Under the pieces are notes generated by a model, which was given only the letters and a program-made list of their open reading frames with translations, had not been told where the DNA came from and did no database searches. DNA of 64,000 nt. It comes from Hymenopus coronatus (taxonomy: Eukaryota > Arthropoda > Insecta > Mantodea > Hymenopodidae). A program made the position numbers and the translations under genes. Every line of letters starts with the position of its first letter. The stretch's first letter is position 1. Of the stretch, positions 22,240 to 34,142 are shown one piece after another. The stretch is taken from positions 42,026,001-42,090,000 of the forward strand of contig CM060895.1 of NCBI GenBank assembly GCA_030762935.1, written 5' to 3'.

Positions 22240-22325
22240 TAATATAGTCTGTCTTGAGCTTAAGTTTACTGCTCACCTGCGGTGCCATAAGTGTTAAAAA
22301 CGGGTCCTAAACCTTATAAAAAAGA
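22240..22325 (+). repeat. S4 SINE fragment (3' part)
   Basis: Contains CACCTGCGGTGCCATAAGTG and AAAAACGGGTCCTAAACC, matching the body of the S4 copy at 45863-46137 (CGCCTGCGGTGCCATAGTAG, AAGCGGACGTTAAAC). The head is absent. Confidence 0.55.
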
Positions 22326-22599
22326 AGCTACTGCATCACTTACGGTACAGTGTCTACAACCATCTAAAATAGCGTTTTCAAAATGTGTTGCCTCTAGAAA
22401 CTGATTTCAGTTGTTCAAACTAGACGCAAAAAGTTCTCGGAGTTTCTTCAAAGTCCTGCTTGGGAATACTCACAGGAGGTCTAGTTGGGTGGCTAAAATC
22501 CCTTCTTAGTAATATAGCCATCACTCAGGGAATTGATCTTGTCCTCTATTAATGTACAAGCGTTTTCCTGCCTTCCATCCTGAATATTTTTCTAAGCTG

Positions 22600-22800
22600 T
22601 TAATGTTCCCATGAATAACATGCGACTCTTTGCAATATCCACCTTTTTATTCCAGAGAGACTCTGCCCTTGACCACACTATGGAATTTATCCTTATATTG
22701 ACAGTGTCTGGAGAAAGGCTCATTAATTTATGGGGATCGCAACCTTCTGTCCTGTTCTTCCATCTGCAAGTACGCCAAGGTCTTCCTACCAGTTAGCTAT
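22600..22800 (-). pseudogene. possible Tc1-like transposase remnant
   Basis: The minus strand reads GRPWRTCRWKNRTEGCDPHK then LMSLSPDTVNIRINSI in one frame, which loosely fits the GRPRKTT..EDR.I linker/HTH region of Tc1 transposases. The match is weak and no catalytic residues or TIRs were found. Confidence 0.25.
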
Positions 22801-23157
22801 TTACTTTCAAAGCAGATGCAGGATGGCAGGGAAATTTTTTTGAATTTTTCAGTCTTAACCAACTACTGTTCCATACACGGCTTGTGTTAAAAAAAAACAA
22901 TTAAATAAACGCTAATTGGCCACAATAATAGCAAGCCGAAATCACGCCGCATTCAATATTAACTTCTAAGAAAACAAACGAAGACTGAAAGAACACTTTA
23001 TTTACTTGGAATTTAAGCATTCATACTGGACTGGGTAACAGACTTAATCGAATGATTTTAGAGCACGAGCATTAATGAAAATATTAATTACTGGATTTTA
23101 ATTTATGACAATTCCTACAAATCAAAGTTTATCAGGACTTTAGGAAGACGAATATAA

Positions 23158-23972
23158 CTTAAAAAAAATTTATGTGTTCCATTCACATAACTTTCTCTGC
23201 ATCTCTGAACAAATTATTGTTAGTAAGTTTATTCTTCTACTTCATGCTAATCGAGATAAGCATTAATCGAAATGCTTTCTGGTAAGTAAAAGGGAAATAT
23301 GGAATACACTAGGCTAAAATGATAGTCAATTTTTTTAAAAGCTGGTTGCCAGGTGGATGAAATCCGTGTCTTGGAATTGCCAGGAGTTGATAAATTCCCA
23401 TAGGTGAATAGTTTTAAACATTTTAACATTGAAACCAATTACAAGGAATATCTCAAAAATGGTCACCTCCACGAAAAAAATGTGTATGACATAAATTGTA
23501 TGTTTCAACGGGATCTACATATTTTGTGTAATAAGTTTTGTCTGTCTCTTACGGTTTACCAGTTATGCAAAATCTAGCAAAATTCATCCAGAATAAAGAG
23601 ACCTTCAGAGGCTATTCCCAGAAAATTAAATATATACATGGTATTTGTCGTGTACATATCTTTAATATACGATATTTTAATCAAAATCGTTAGACCATTT
23701 TTGAGAAAATCAAAATTTTCGAACATGTTTCCATGTAAAAGGTAGTTTCAAAATCTTCGTGTCGCATCCTTGGAAAATACTAAACTTAAATACCAAGTTT
23801 GGTATTTTACCGACATACGGATACACGAACACACACAGACCTTTCTCTAAAATTGCTTTTTTTGGATACAGGGGACCATAAAACGTCCGGTGAAATCTCG
23901 GTGTCCAATTTTTGGGTGGAATGCAGTACCTTCTCTATACACTATGCACACAGTACGTGTAGAGAAAGTAAT
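23158..23972 (-). repeat. PHR full-length copy
   Basis: Tail TTATGTGTTCCATTCACATAAC to head CTATACACTATGCACACAG and GTAGAGAAAGTAATAAG. The CA block is short. All central blocks are present. Confidence 0.9.
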
Positions 23973-24187
23973 AAGAAATGTATTAACTCTCAAGAAGCGA
24001 ATTCTAACTGTTTTACACAGGGTAATAAGATTAGATTTTAGATTAAAAGCGTTCATTAATTTCTAGTTTTAATACTGCTAACTTTATCCTGTCTACCAAA
24101 TCCACTTCCTTAAAAATTCATTTCTTGTGATTTGCTGCGTCTCCTATAGGAATTTCAAGACTATAAAATGTGTTCCATGTTTTATAA

Positions 24188-24194
24188 TGTTAAT

Positions 24195-24232
<38 letters not shown>
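24188..24232. repeat. (TAA)n microsatellite
   Basis: A run of about 14 TAA/AAT units with one interruption near its left end. Confidence 0.95.
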
Positions 24233-24236
<4 letters not shown>

Positions 24237-24324
24237 GATGCATGTTGGATGACGGTCTAATTCAGGCGTTTGGGACTACGAAATGTGCGGTTGGCAGTTG
24301 CCAAGGTTTCCTCTTATGGGTCTC

Positions 24325-24510
24325 CTAACATGTTGTACAGTAACTCACTGGTTTGGACACGCACTAACACGAAACACGAAACTGAATTGCCCATTGAGCC
24401 CATAGGAAACTTGAAATTTTACTATATTGCCTCTCGCCCCTAGAAGAGGGTCGCCTTTTGTTTGCTAATGGTTATTGATTATTGCCCAGTGACAGAGGGA
24501 GCAGTTCGGT
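24325..24510 (+). repeat. R10 interspersed repeat
   Basis: Shares, in opposite orientation, blocks with 43125-43330: ACTCACTGGTTTGGA, GAAACTTGAAATTTTACTA-type, GCCTCTCGCCCCTAG, TTTGTTTGCTAATGGTTA and GCCCAGTGACAGAGG. No tRNA-like head was seen. Confidence 0.6.
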
Positions 24511-24689
24511 TTGGAGTGCGGTACCGAAGCCTCCCGCGGTCAGAAAAATAGCCCCGAAACCACCCAGACCATTAAAGGTCCCTAATTACATAGCCCCCAA
24601 GCCTCCCCAAAGCAGGTAGCCTCCCGATCGAAACAGGTAACAGTTGCAGTTTGATCTTTATAGTATTTGATTGTTATATTAGTTTTGAT

Positions 24690-24985
24690 GACCTTTCACA
24701 TATATCTTCCGTAGCTTTTCTCTTCAGATCACAAAGTACTCTATGAATTTTGTCACTAGGTGGTGCTGCGTGGTTATGGTCCTCTTGAATATCCAGGACA
24801 TCTATTTCTTCAATGGAAATTTTTTTAATAAAACTTTTGCAACTTTTAACATCGCGCTACCCCACTTTTTAAACACCTCTGGAATCCGAAAGTGTAACCG
24901 TTCCGAAGTAGACTTTTCCTTCCTGTCCTACTCACCGTAATTTCAGTCTCGTCGGAAAACATGTTAACTGTGAAGAAATTTGCCC
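24690..24985 (-). pseudogene. Tc1-like transposase remnant (first-Asp region)
   Basis: The minus strand reads NMFSDETEITVSRTGRKSLL then RNGYTFGFQRCLKSGVARC before a stop. This fits the block around the first catalytic Asp in Tc1-like transposases (LFSDE..F......GR..V.R). Further short pieces without motifs follow in shifted frames. Nothing remains of the second and third acidic residues or of the TIRs. Family level is inferred from the single motif block. Confidence 0.45.
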
Positions 24986-25734
24986 TACACTGAAAGAAAT
25001 CAAGGAAAAAATTAGACATATCCATTCCACCCCACCTGCTGGCTAATTACGACACCGGTTTCGCGGGAGGCTTACCTGGGTACGGGGGCTTCGGTCCTGC
25101 ACCCTCGGTTTGAGGGCTATCATGGTTTGGAGAAAATAGTAACGAAACATTCACAAACACATTATAGCAGAGAATACGATCAGGCTCCTTGCAAATTAAT
25201 TACCATCACTCAATTCGAGTAAAAAGTTCTCCTTGGTAACTGTCATAGTCACTTGATGGGTTGCGTAATGGCGCTGCAAAAATATTTTTCTGAGTGCAGA
25301 ACTTTGCTGCAAACTAAACGCTTTGTCATCAGCCTCTTTTTATAAATAAGAAAGTCGATTGTTAGTGTTGGATTGCTTTCTGTTCCCGGTATTGTAAACT
25401 GACAATGAACCATTGTATAAAGAACTAGAGATACACCACTGTAGAGTAAACACCTACACGAATTTTTCTATCATGTAATGCACTCTTAGTGTAAAATTGA
25501 TTGTTTTATCAATTTTGCTTTAATTGAGAAAAAGGTGTGTCTAGAAATGCTTTCAAATAAGTAATATGCATTTGATTGCATCAAATATTGAAAATGTTCA
25601 AACTTGTTCTATTAAATGCACTTAAGAGGCTTGGAAATGCTTAATTAAGAAAATTTTGGAACGTTTAATACAGGGAAACTATGGTTACAAATACAATATT
25701 TTAAAGAACCCTACATTTAAGATTTTGCCTAAAT

Positions 25735-25905
25735 GCGTGTTGGGCTCGCATTCGAGAGGTCTCGGATTAATTCCCGTCGACCGCTCACTCTAACTTTGGA
25801 CTTTTGCGGTCTTTTCTGGTCTCTGGGATGGTACGTGATCCACCAAAAGTGCTATTTTCTTATATAGCTTAACGTCCTTCAGTTGTCATATCGGACGATT
25901 CTATT
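25735..25905 (+). repeat. S5-like SINE, diverged
   Basis: Head CTCGCATTCGAGAGGTCTCGG with a B-box-like GATTAATTCCCG, and a 3' part TAGCTTAACGTCCTTCAGTTG then CATATCGGACGATTC. The latter matches the reversed S5 end at 63467 (AGGTTAACGTCCTTTAACC, CATATCGGACGATGAATG). Confidence 0.5.
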
Positions 25906-25929
25906 ATTTCCCTTTCATACTCTTCTTAT

Positions 25930-26105
25930 GTTTTAGGAGAGCTATTGGTTTTATGGATTTAGGTGATACCGAAAAGATGGCGCGGATGCTTACTCCAAGG
26001 GAAGAAAATTCCCCGTGGACACTAAAGGACTGCATGGTTTCGCCCTCCCTGGAACCTCTCAGGTCTTCAAACTAAGAAATATTAGGGCAGGCCTCTCAGG
26101 GTGCA
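25930..26105 (+). repeat. S9 SINE fragment
   Basis: Shares ATTCCCCGTGGACACTA and the following CTGCATGG..CGCCCTCC with the S9 copy at 49720-50140 (ATTCCCCGTGGACACTAGAG, CTTCCTGG..CGCCACCC). The head is lost or strongly diverged. Confidence 0.45.
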
Positions 26106-26484
26106 ATGCAAAGCGCAAAAGACGAATTCGTTAGGTTGATCAGCGTGCAAAGCTCCACTCTCATTCCTATGCTTGTCTCAGGCTATGCCTGTTTCCCCCT
26201 TTCTCGCCTTCTCCGGTGTTTCTTTGACACTCCAAGTGGAGCGATAACCGGTGCGCAGCTCTTCTACATCTCAGTTTACACGCGTGCGATTTTACACATT
26301 TCAGCGATCCTGTATTAAAGAGTTCTGTGTCTGCAGCCTGTAGCCTATTATATGGTTCCTTCACTTCATCCCCACCTCCCGTATAGTGGTAGTTGCAGTG
26401 CGCCCTATTTATTCTACAATGTTTTGCCTATCTTTTGTGGTTACTCAGTTTATACAATTAATGAGGATTTTATAGCTTACAAGT
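26106..26484. other. GC-richer stretch, unassigned
   Basis: Overlapping 65-70 codon frames on both strands without motifs, in GC-richer sequence than the flanks. It is probably a further SINE-like repeat, but no partner was found in the window. Confidence 0.3.
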
Positions 26485-26965
26485 AAGACAACTGAGCGTT
26501 TCGTCTGAGACTGACATTAGGGAGAAGATTGTGGGTTTTCTTGAGTCATTAGGCAATACTGGGGAGGTTTCTTCATTCTCTCTGAAACTCCTGCCCCTTC
26601 ATTTCATCTCCATTTCATCCGACTGTCTCTATCAGGGTTGAAGCTTTCAGCTAGAACCGCGGTGGTGGCGCCTTCTCGTGGAGGTGACTGCGACTTAGAA
26701 ATTAAGCTCTCGGCGGTGGGATGGCGTTGGAAGTCACCTATAGACTCAAGGCGTTTGGTCAGACCTTTGGCGTGGGCTCCCAGCGCTCCCCGCGTCAAGA
26801 TGAAGACTTGCTTGGGAACTGTTAGGGAGCCTTCATGGTGGCTCACTCCCTCTGTCCGATACGGCTGCGCGCTGTAACTACTCTCATCTTATCCTATCAT
26901 CCTGGGGTCTGACCTAAAATAAGTCAATAATGGCTGAAATACAGAATCCTCTGCAGCACACCCAC
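26485..26965 (+). repeat. S2 SINE, most complete plus copy
   Basis: Reads from a tRNA-like start (CAACTGAGCGTTTCGTCTGAG) through GGGGAGGTTTCTTCATTC, TTCATTTCATCTCCATTTC, GGCGCCTTCTCGTGGAGGTG, CTCTCGGCGGTGGGATGGCG, CAGCGCTCCCCGCGTCAAG and CCTGGGGTCTGACCTAAAAT. The same order of blocks occurs reversed at 5880-6395 and partly at 39510-39840. Confidence 0.75.
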
Positions 26966-26974
26966 ACTATACTA

Positions 26975-27080
26975 TACTAATACTGCTGCTACTACTACCA
27001 TTACTACTACTTCTACTACTATTACTACTAATAGTAATACTACTACATATTACTAATACCACTACAACTACAAATAAGAC
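26975..27080. repeat. (TAC)n-type trinucleotide microsatellite
   Basis: An imperfect CTA/TAC trinucleotide array follows the S2 SINE directly. It is possibly seeded at the retroposon's 3' end. Confidence 0.85.
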
Positions 27081-27289
27081 AGACGCGGGTAGACCTGTTT
27101 TATTTTTGTTTTGTTTAGAAAAAACGTGTATTTCCCGCGTTATCTCGATATCTGATTATTGAACCGCGTTTTTTGGCACAGAAATGTAACTGGAGATCCG
27201 CGGTTTGAAATCAGCTAATCCAGGTTTTCCACAATCCTCCTAATTGGAAACACGGAAAAGTACTCACATATAGGCCTTTCACAATTGAT

Positions 27290-27616
27290 TGTCATTGCTG
27301 AAAGTCTTGATTTCAGTTTTAAACTACTTAATTTTCTCAAACGGGAGCATACAAAGCGAACCGAACCTAAATTGCTTCCATGACAACCGCCAATTGTTTT
27401 TCATAGCGACCAGCTTTTAAAACAATTGACTATCACTTTAGCATAATGTATTCTCTTATTTTCCTTCTGTTTACAATGAAGTAAGTAGTAAGACCAATTC
27501 TGCAAATGTTTATCTCAATTAGCATGATGTAGATAAAAGAATAATCTTTGGTAAGAATAGTTTGTATTTTCGAACAGCTAGATATGGTTATGTGAATGAA
27601 ACACATAAGATTTTTA
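27290..27616 (+). repeat. PHR fragment (tail module)
   Basis: From GAAAGTCTTGATTTCAG-type sequence through CTCAAACGGGAGCATACAAAG and GATTAGCATGATG-type sequence to GTGAATGAAACACATAAGAT and a T run. Head and middle are absent. A short head-like trace (CGTGTATTTCCCGCG) lies near 27125 on the minus strand. Confidence 0.75.
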
Positions 27617-28209
27617 CGATAACAAGTTTTGTACTGCATTGGCACATTTAAGGGTAGATGAAACAGTTCTACACAGAAACGACGTAAATACGCCATTAAA
27701 TATGCAGTTAAAAATTAATTGTTAAATTGATTGGTGGGCTAAGCGAGACAACATTTTCACTCCTGCTTACCTTAAAAAGGAGATTTACATTTCCTACAAA
27801 ACCTGCATATCCATTGGGTAAAGGGCCTCTCTATACGAGAAAATTGAACAATGTAATTTGTACCAGAATAATTCGAATTTTAGGTATTGATTTTAACGTG
27901 GTCAACAGACATCCCAGACATATGATGGAGAAGATTAGATTTCAGTTTCAATAAATGATAATAAAATGCTTACAAAAAAGAATATTGAATTTGTTAGTGA
28001 AGGTTTGTAACAGTAAAATATACGAGTATAATGCAAAATTCATTTCTAGAACACTTCAATGTTTGTAAACATGTAGGTTATAAAACAAGTGGATACTACT
28101 TTTCAAAAATAAATACCTGAGTTATATGAAATTTGAAGGCGTTTACTTTTAATAAGGATGCAATCAAGGTCATGAGTTAACTAAAACTGCGTTTTTAAAA
28201 AGCAAACTA
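27617..28209. other. AT-rich spacer
   Basis: The 75-codon frame at 27727-27954 has no recognised motif. No shared repeat was seen. Confidence 0.4.
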
Positions 28210-28572
28210 AGAAAAAAAAAATCTGATGTTTTCCATTCAAATCAATTTTTCTACATCTCTGTAACACATTATTGTTCAACATCTTACTCTTCTATGTATC
28301 TCTTCATGCTAATCGAGATAAACATTAGTAGAAATTATCTTATTACTTGCTTCCTTGTAAATAGAAAGGAAATATGGCAGTATTCTAACCAAAAGCGTTA
28401 GTCAAATCCTTTAAAATTTGATTAGTACGTGACTGAAATTGCATTGCACAGAAGTTGACAAATTTCCGTATGAGTAACATTTAAGTATTTTAAAACTCAA
28501 ACCAATAACAAGGAATATATCGGAAATGGTCAACTCCATGAAGAAAATATATGACATAAACTGTGTGTGTGT

Positions 28573-28613
<41 letters not shown>

Positions 28614-29042
28614 GATTTATCAGCTATGCAAAGGTCATTTCGAATGAAGAGGACCTCAGAGGCTATTCCCAGTAAATTTCGTTTGTCATGTAAATATCTT
28701 TAATATATTGCATTTTAATCAAAATCGTTTAGAGTTATTTTTCATAAAGTCAAAATATTCCAAAATTTTCCATGTAAAGAGTAGTTTGGAAAGGGGATCT
28801 TTGTGACGCATCCTTGGAAGTTGCTGAACCTGAATATCAAGTTGCATTTGACCGAATTTTGGTTTTTGAATTATCTTATTAATAGATACACGGATACATA
28901 TATCCCCACACACTGTTTTTTAAATAATGTTTCCTTTATTCAGGGGACCCTAAATCGCGCATTCCCATGAAATCTCGGTATCGAATTTTTGGGTGCAATA
29001 CCTTCTCTACCGATGTACTATGCGCGTGCTACAGAGAAAAAT
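28210..29042 (-). repeat. PHR full-length copy with (GT)n(CT)n
   Basis: Tail AAAAATCTGATGTTTTCC to head CGATGTACTATGCGCGTG and AGAGAAAAATAAG. A compound GT/CT microsatellite (28559-28612) has arisen at the family's ATTGTGTGTTTTAACG block, a position different from the usual GT site. Confidence 0.88.
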
Positions 29043-29320
29043 AAGAAACGCAGAATTTGTCAACCGATCATGAAACGTTTTGGCTTCCTGCTCAGTGAGA
29101 GAGAATGTGGCCTGAACACTCAATGTCATATACGTCACTTCTAGCAGAGTTAGAGGTCATCACCCGGCAATGTTAAATCCACGTGCCTGAATATGAATTT
29201 GATAAAAACAGGAGCTGAACAATTTATTTTTTTCGTCAATGCATTGCTTATTTTATGTGTGTTTGTGTGTAAGAAAATAATTTGCCAAAAACTCTATATA
29301 CGAAGCTATTGCTGATTATA

Positions 29321-30619
29321 CAAGGTGATTTATATACAACTGACACATTTCTTTCACTAATTATTCTGTCGAAATTCACTCAGTGCCCCCAACTTTAATA
29401 CCAAATTAAGCAGAATGTTCTGGAGTTTCGATTATCACTAGATGCGCAGATGTTCATGTTTTATTCCTAGTTGTTAGTTTTATTGTCGGCAACTGTTTTT
29501 GAGATTTTTGTTCTAGTCAACGTGAAAATGGAGTAAATCAACGACTCTTCCTTGAGAAGCAATCCTGGATATTATTCAATTACAGCTACTCAAAAGGCAT
29601 ACCAGAGAGAATTTGGTGTTTGGAATCCTCCCAAATTGGAAACAACTGGATCTCTGGTGAGTGAAAAAGGCAAGCAACATTTATTTAGGCTTTCTACGGT
29701 TGTTGTTGACATAAGAGCTCGAGTGGAGCGGTCACACAAAAAAATCATTAAGACGTTTTTTGCAGGAGATGAGGTACAGGTATGCAATGTGTTAGAGAGC
29801 TGCGAAAAATGCTCGCCTAAAGCCATATAGGGTTAAGGTTGTCCATCATTTACAGGAACCAGATAAGGACAAGGACTGAATTGTTGTCGTTGATTTTAGG
29901 CGTTCATTGAGAAAATTCCTGCCACATTGTCCCTCACATGGTACACAGATGAAGCATGATTCCATTTATCCGGCTAAGTGAATTCAAATAGCTTACGTTA
30001 TTGGCCCAAACAAAATCCACATCTTATTATGAAGCATATATGCACCTGATTAAAATCTAAGTTTGGTGCTCAATATCCGCAAAGAGAATAGTGGGACTAA
30101 TTTTTTCGGAAAACAGATTTTAATGGAGTTTGTTGAGCACCTAGACAATGTAGAGCTGAGTCGAGAATACGTACTCCGATATACGAGTCGTATTTTCAGC
30201 AGGAACGGCGCCACATGCCATATATCAAATGAATCCATTACACTAATTGTAAGTTTATTTGAACACCGGATAATTTCCAGGAACCTGTGGCCACCGAGAT
30301 TGGCTGATTTCTTTCTATGGGGTTACTTAAACGACACGGTTTACGCCACACGTCCCCAGACATTGGATGATCTGAAGCACAGCATCACAAAGGAGATTCA
30401 AGCTATTGACAACAGAGTCCTCCATCGAGTGGCCAGTAACATGGAATTATGTGCTGAATTGTACCTTATGTAGAATTGAGGACGTTTTCAACGTTTGCTA
30501 TAGAGGTAAATAATCTCCCAAAAGTCCTCTACATTTCAGGTATAATAAGTTGTCGCTAGCATTACTCGTTTTGAAACAATTAATGAAAGAAATGTGTCAG
30601 TTCTATATAAATCATCTTG
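29321..30619 (+). mobile_element. mariner-like element M2 (about 1.3 kb)
   Basis: Bounded by near-perfect terminal inverted repeats of about 45 bp: the left end reads CAAGGTGATTTATATACAAC then TGACACATTTCTTTCA, and the right end mirrors it with few changes. TA dinucleotides flank it at 29319-29320 and 30620-30621, the target-site duplication expected of Tc1/mariner elements. Inside is one decayed plus-strand transposase gene. Direct evidence is the TIR/TA structure; family assignment follows from that plus the transposase motifs. Confidence 0.85.
29528..30473 (+). pseudogene. M2 transposase pseudogene
   Basis: Remnant of a mariner-like transposase with the DUF4817-type N terminus common in arthropods. 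From 29528 the start codon runs into a stop after two codons. A frame from about 29590 keeps KAYQREFGVWNPP and KLETTGSLVSEKG (HTH/linker region), then VVVDIRARVERSHKK. The first-Asp block is still visible near 29950 as YTDEA followed by a stop. The C-terminal frame (30063-30473) keeps NGATCHISNESI and NLWPPRLADFFLWGYL, then ATRPQTLDDLKHSI. The second catalytic Asp is replaced by Asn (NGATCH instead of the usual DGATCH), and the SPDLTP segment before the third Asp is shortened. It is therefore inactive. Confidence 0.8.
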
Positions 30620-30774
30620 TATATATGTAAGAATTTGCACAAAAACATTGTACACAAAGCTGTTATACCGCTTATATCCATATACAACAAAGTCCTTTTC
30701 CTCTTTATTATTTTCAAGGAAAACTGTACCAAATAGATGTAATACACACACTCACAAAGATGAATTAAATAACA

Positions 30775-30965
30775 ACAGAAACGATATGGAGGGACTAGAA
30801 ATTTTGGGGATGAAAGAAGTCTGCCCAGCATTCGCCTGGCGACCCGGAAAAACCTAAAAATCAGCAACAACAACATAGGTCAGGTAGGCCGTCCATGGGA
30901 AGCGAACTCACGACTTCCCTATTGCGGGTCACAGAGAAAACCACTTGAGCCGTCCCGCTCGATTT
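30775..30965 (-). repeat. S2 SINE, 5' half, minus orientation
   Basis: Shows CCCAGCATTCGCCTGGCGAC then CCGGAAAAACC, and GGAAGCGAACTCACGACTTCC (reversed B box) near the right end. This matches the head half of S2 at 5880-6395. Confidence 0.65.
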
Positions 30966-31520
30966 GTTCAAGAAAAATGACATCGACTGCCCTCCTGACA
31001 TTTCTTCTAAAGGTGAGCTATTTTGTGAGTTTAATAATATTGCTCTTAATTTCCTGAGCTTAATCTATTTTTAAATAATAAGATTAATTTGCAATCTAAC
31101 TATTACTATTATAAATGTATTAGGCGTCGAGGGAATGTTAAGGAATCAGCTATAGTGTTTAATAAATGGTGAAAGTAGGACATACTTTAGGATATATGAC
31201 ACACTTATGATTTATAAAGATTACTATTTGTATTTTATCTTAGCCGCCAAAAGTTTAACATGAAAATATCTTTAACAAATACTAAAGCTAAGATGTAAGT
31301 TAGAATTAGAAATAAAAATGGTGTATAATTTTATCTTTAAGAATAATCTTATAGATCGAAATGTAACGGATCACCAATATTTAGAGATCCTTTGAACAAT
31401 TATTATTGTTAATACTTAGGCGTGGAAATAACCAGTTAAGGACAACTACAGAATGAAGTTGCACATCAGGCTAATAAAGCAGCAACAAATTATGCATTTG
31501 TGTATGAGATTAAATTGAAA
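30966..31520. other. AT-rich spacer between two mariner elements
   Basis: No reading frame or shared repeat was recognised. Confidence 0.4.
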
Positions 31521-31522
31521 TA

Positions 31523-32437
31523 CAGGGTTATTCAAAAAGAAAGAACAGATTTCAAATATTTATTGCTTCCAAACTACAAAAGATAGAAACATGATTCCAA
31601 CGTTCATGGAGATAGAAAAGTGTACATTTTTATAATATGCATTCAATATGAGCACCGTGTGTTACACGACATATGTCAAAACGGTGGCTCATTTCTTGTC
31701 CCACACGAATCAGCTGGTCTCTAGTTATCGAATTTACAGCTTCAACAATTCGATGTCGTAGATCTACAAGAGTGCCAGGCATAGGAGGGATAATAACACG
31801 GTCTTTTACGTAACCCAATAGATAAAAATCACACGGAGTGAGATCTGGATACCTGGGAGGCCACCGGCGATAAAGTTGATCGGCTCCTCTTCTCGCAAGC
31901 CAACGTCCTGTAAACGTGTTATTCAAGTGACGTCGGACGTGGTAAGAGAAATGAGACGAGGCACCATCTTGCATGAAAAAAATTCATTGGAAAACATTAA
32001 TCGTTAAGTAAAATTGTCTTCTTCCACATCTTCTAATATGCCAATGTAGAATTCGTACAGTTTGTTGTGGTTGTCAGGATTCAATGCAGTTTGCATGTCT
32101 TCAGGTGCAGACGATGTTTTAGAACTCGCCATACCGTTGGTTGCTTGCTCGTGATGTGAATTTCTTTGGGATCCTTTCGTTGAACTGGGACAATGGACTC
32201 TAGCTTTGCTAATTGCAGCACACAAAATGATTCCTCTTGAGGTGTCGCCGCCATTTCACTACAGACATACAACAACAAACAACAGCGCCAATGCGGCCGT
32301 GATTGGAACTTCTACCCCCCATGCTATTTCAATTGTAAACTTTTCTCTCTCCATGAACGTTGGAATCATGCTTCTATCTTTTGTAGTTTGGAAACAATAA
32401 AAGTTTGGAATGTATTCTTTCTTTTTGAATAACCCTG
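31523..32437 (-). mobile_element. mariner-like element M3, internally deleted
   Basis: Both ends begin CAGGGTTATTCAAAAAGAAA and remain similar for about 90 bp (through GATTCCAACGTTCATGGAGA). TA dinucleotides flank the element at 31521-31522 and 32438-32439. At 915 bp it is shorter than an autonomous element, and the transposase on the minus strand lacks its middle. The first seven bases (CAGGGTT) and several later positions resemble the ends of the fold-back element at 36074-36958, suggesting related transposases. Confidence 0.85.
31630..32254 (-). pseudogene. M3 transposase pseudogene
   Basis: Minus strand. The N-terminal piece starts at 32254 with MAATPQEESFCVLQLAKLES. It then jumps, after a deletion and frameshift, to SKQPTVWRVLKHRLHLKT (second HTH). 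The block holding the first catalytic Asp is deleted. The C-terminal frame (31974-31630) keeps QDGASSHFSYHVRRHL, WPPRYPDLTPCDFYLLGYVK and ISDL-type sequence up to the stop. About four extra residues (near QLYRR) lie between the second and third acidic residues compared with usual spacing. It is non-functional. Confidence 0.8.
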
Positions 32438-32439
32438 TA

Positions 32440-33171
32440 TATGTGTTTAAATAACGGTACCAAAACAAGTACATTCAAAGCAGTGAGAGTGTGATATTGT
32501 AGGGTACCTGATATAGTTATTTTGAGTAAATTATATTTAATTTAGTAAGAGACAATGTTGCACCGGTTTCAGCAATCGATATTGATGACAAGATGTCGAA
32601 ACGCTGACACAGCGTGCCCTCCTAAAGTAATGCTGACTTAAGCGAGGGTTTTATTACAAAAACTTCAAGAACTAGGTCAGAAGAGCCTTCTTTATCTGAG
32701 TTACTGACGTGAGACGTACTGACCGATGGCATAGTTTTATTTAAAAAGTGTAAACTGCAGGACCTACGATGTACCAGTTAAGTTGAATGGAGTTTGGGTA
32801 ACCCTTGGGTTTCCCCATCCCCTAACCACGCTTTATTTTCTAGCAGTAAAAGTTCAGCAAACTTCATGGATCCTGATCAAACGTAATCGTCATGTAATGA
32901 CGGAATGTCACAACCCTTAGAATCACAACGTTGTTTTAACTGCAACCCTCGCCACTGCACATGCGTCTCACACCTCGCCTGTCCTATCTGCTCAGTTAGC
33001 CCAAGTAGCCAGTCCCCATGGTCTCGCTTTGGTGTTTCGTAGCGCAGGGGATCGAAATTTGTATTGTAAAAAATAATAATAAAAAGTAGACTGGCAAACA
33101 AATATATGGGTATCAGGTTTGGATAGCTTCGGCATATTTATTACTTCTTCTAGCAGTATGCGCATGCAATG
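32440..33171. other. spacer with an S1-like head fragment
   Basis: Mostly featureless. At about 32985-33065 the sequence CCAGTCCCCATGGTCTCGCTTTGGTG then GGGGATCG resembles the S1 head at 5200-5270, but the B box is cut short. Confidence 0.4.
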
Positions 33172-33815
33172 TAAATAGTAGTTAGAGAATATATTGTATT
33201 CCTCTAAAAATCCGATGTCGAGATTTTATCGAAAATATGTTTTGAGGTCCCCTGAATTCAATTTTTTTTAATTTTTGTGTTGGTATCTGTGTGCGTGTGT
33301 GAGTGAGTGTGTGTGTGTCTGTGTCTGTGCACAGAATAGCTGAAAAAGAAAGCACTGTTAAATGTCAAACTTAATGTTTATGTTCAGGATCTTCCAAGAA
33401 TGCGATACGACTACCCTTTACATGGAACATTTTTTGAAGTTTTTGTTTCTATCTAAAATTGCTTTAACAATTTTGATTAAAACAACGTATATTAAAGATA
33501 TTTATATCACAAATAAAATGTATATTTTGAATTTTCTGAAAATAGTCTCTGAATACCTCTTTATTCTGGACGAGTTTTACAGAATTTTGCATAACGGTTA
33601 AACCCTGAGAGAAAAATCTTACTGCACAAATCTTACAAATGTAGAGCTCGTTAAAACACATAATTTATGTAAAACCTTAAAATAATTTCTATTGCTTATA
33701 AGGATATGTAATGAAATCATTTCTGCTAAATTTGGCTTGATTAGCATGAAGTATATAGAAGAATAAGTTTCCGTAAAATTCCATGTTGTAGAATATGAGA
33801 AAAAGTCACGTATAT
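33172..33815 (+). repeat. PHR copy, internally shortened
   Basis: Decayed head (CAATGTAAATAGTAGTTAGAG), GT block at about 33290-33330, central blocks, then a jump to GATTAGCATGAAG and GAAAAAGTCACGTATATG. The CTATCGCTTTAGCC part is missing. Confidence 0.8.
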
Positions 33816-34142
33816 GTTTTTCTTGTGGAGTTGACCATTTTCGTGATATTTCATTGTTATTAGTTTCATTTTTAAGCACTTAAGTTTTCTTAAATGAGAC
33901 CATGCAAAATGAATTGAGATATTACATAGTAATCAGTTTTTAAAAGATTTGACCATCGCTTTAGCCTAATTATCCTCGTATTTCTCTTCAACTTACAAGG
34001 AAGCAAGTAATAAGACCAAGTCTGCTAATTTTTATTTCGATTAGCATGATGTAGATAAAAGAATAAGCTTTTGTAAGAATAGTTTGTGTATGGAATAGCT
34101 AATAAACGTTATTTGAATGGAATGCATCAGATATTTTTTTAT
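33816..34142 (+). repeat. PHR extra tail module
   Basis: Starts TTTTTCTTGTGGAGTTGACC right after the previous copy's tail and reruns the module to TTGAATGGAATGCATCAGATA and a T run. It is the same type of tail duplication as at 3226-4364 and 21881-22215. Confidence 0.85.
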
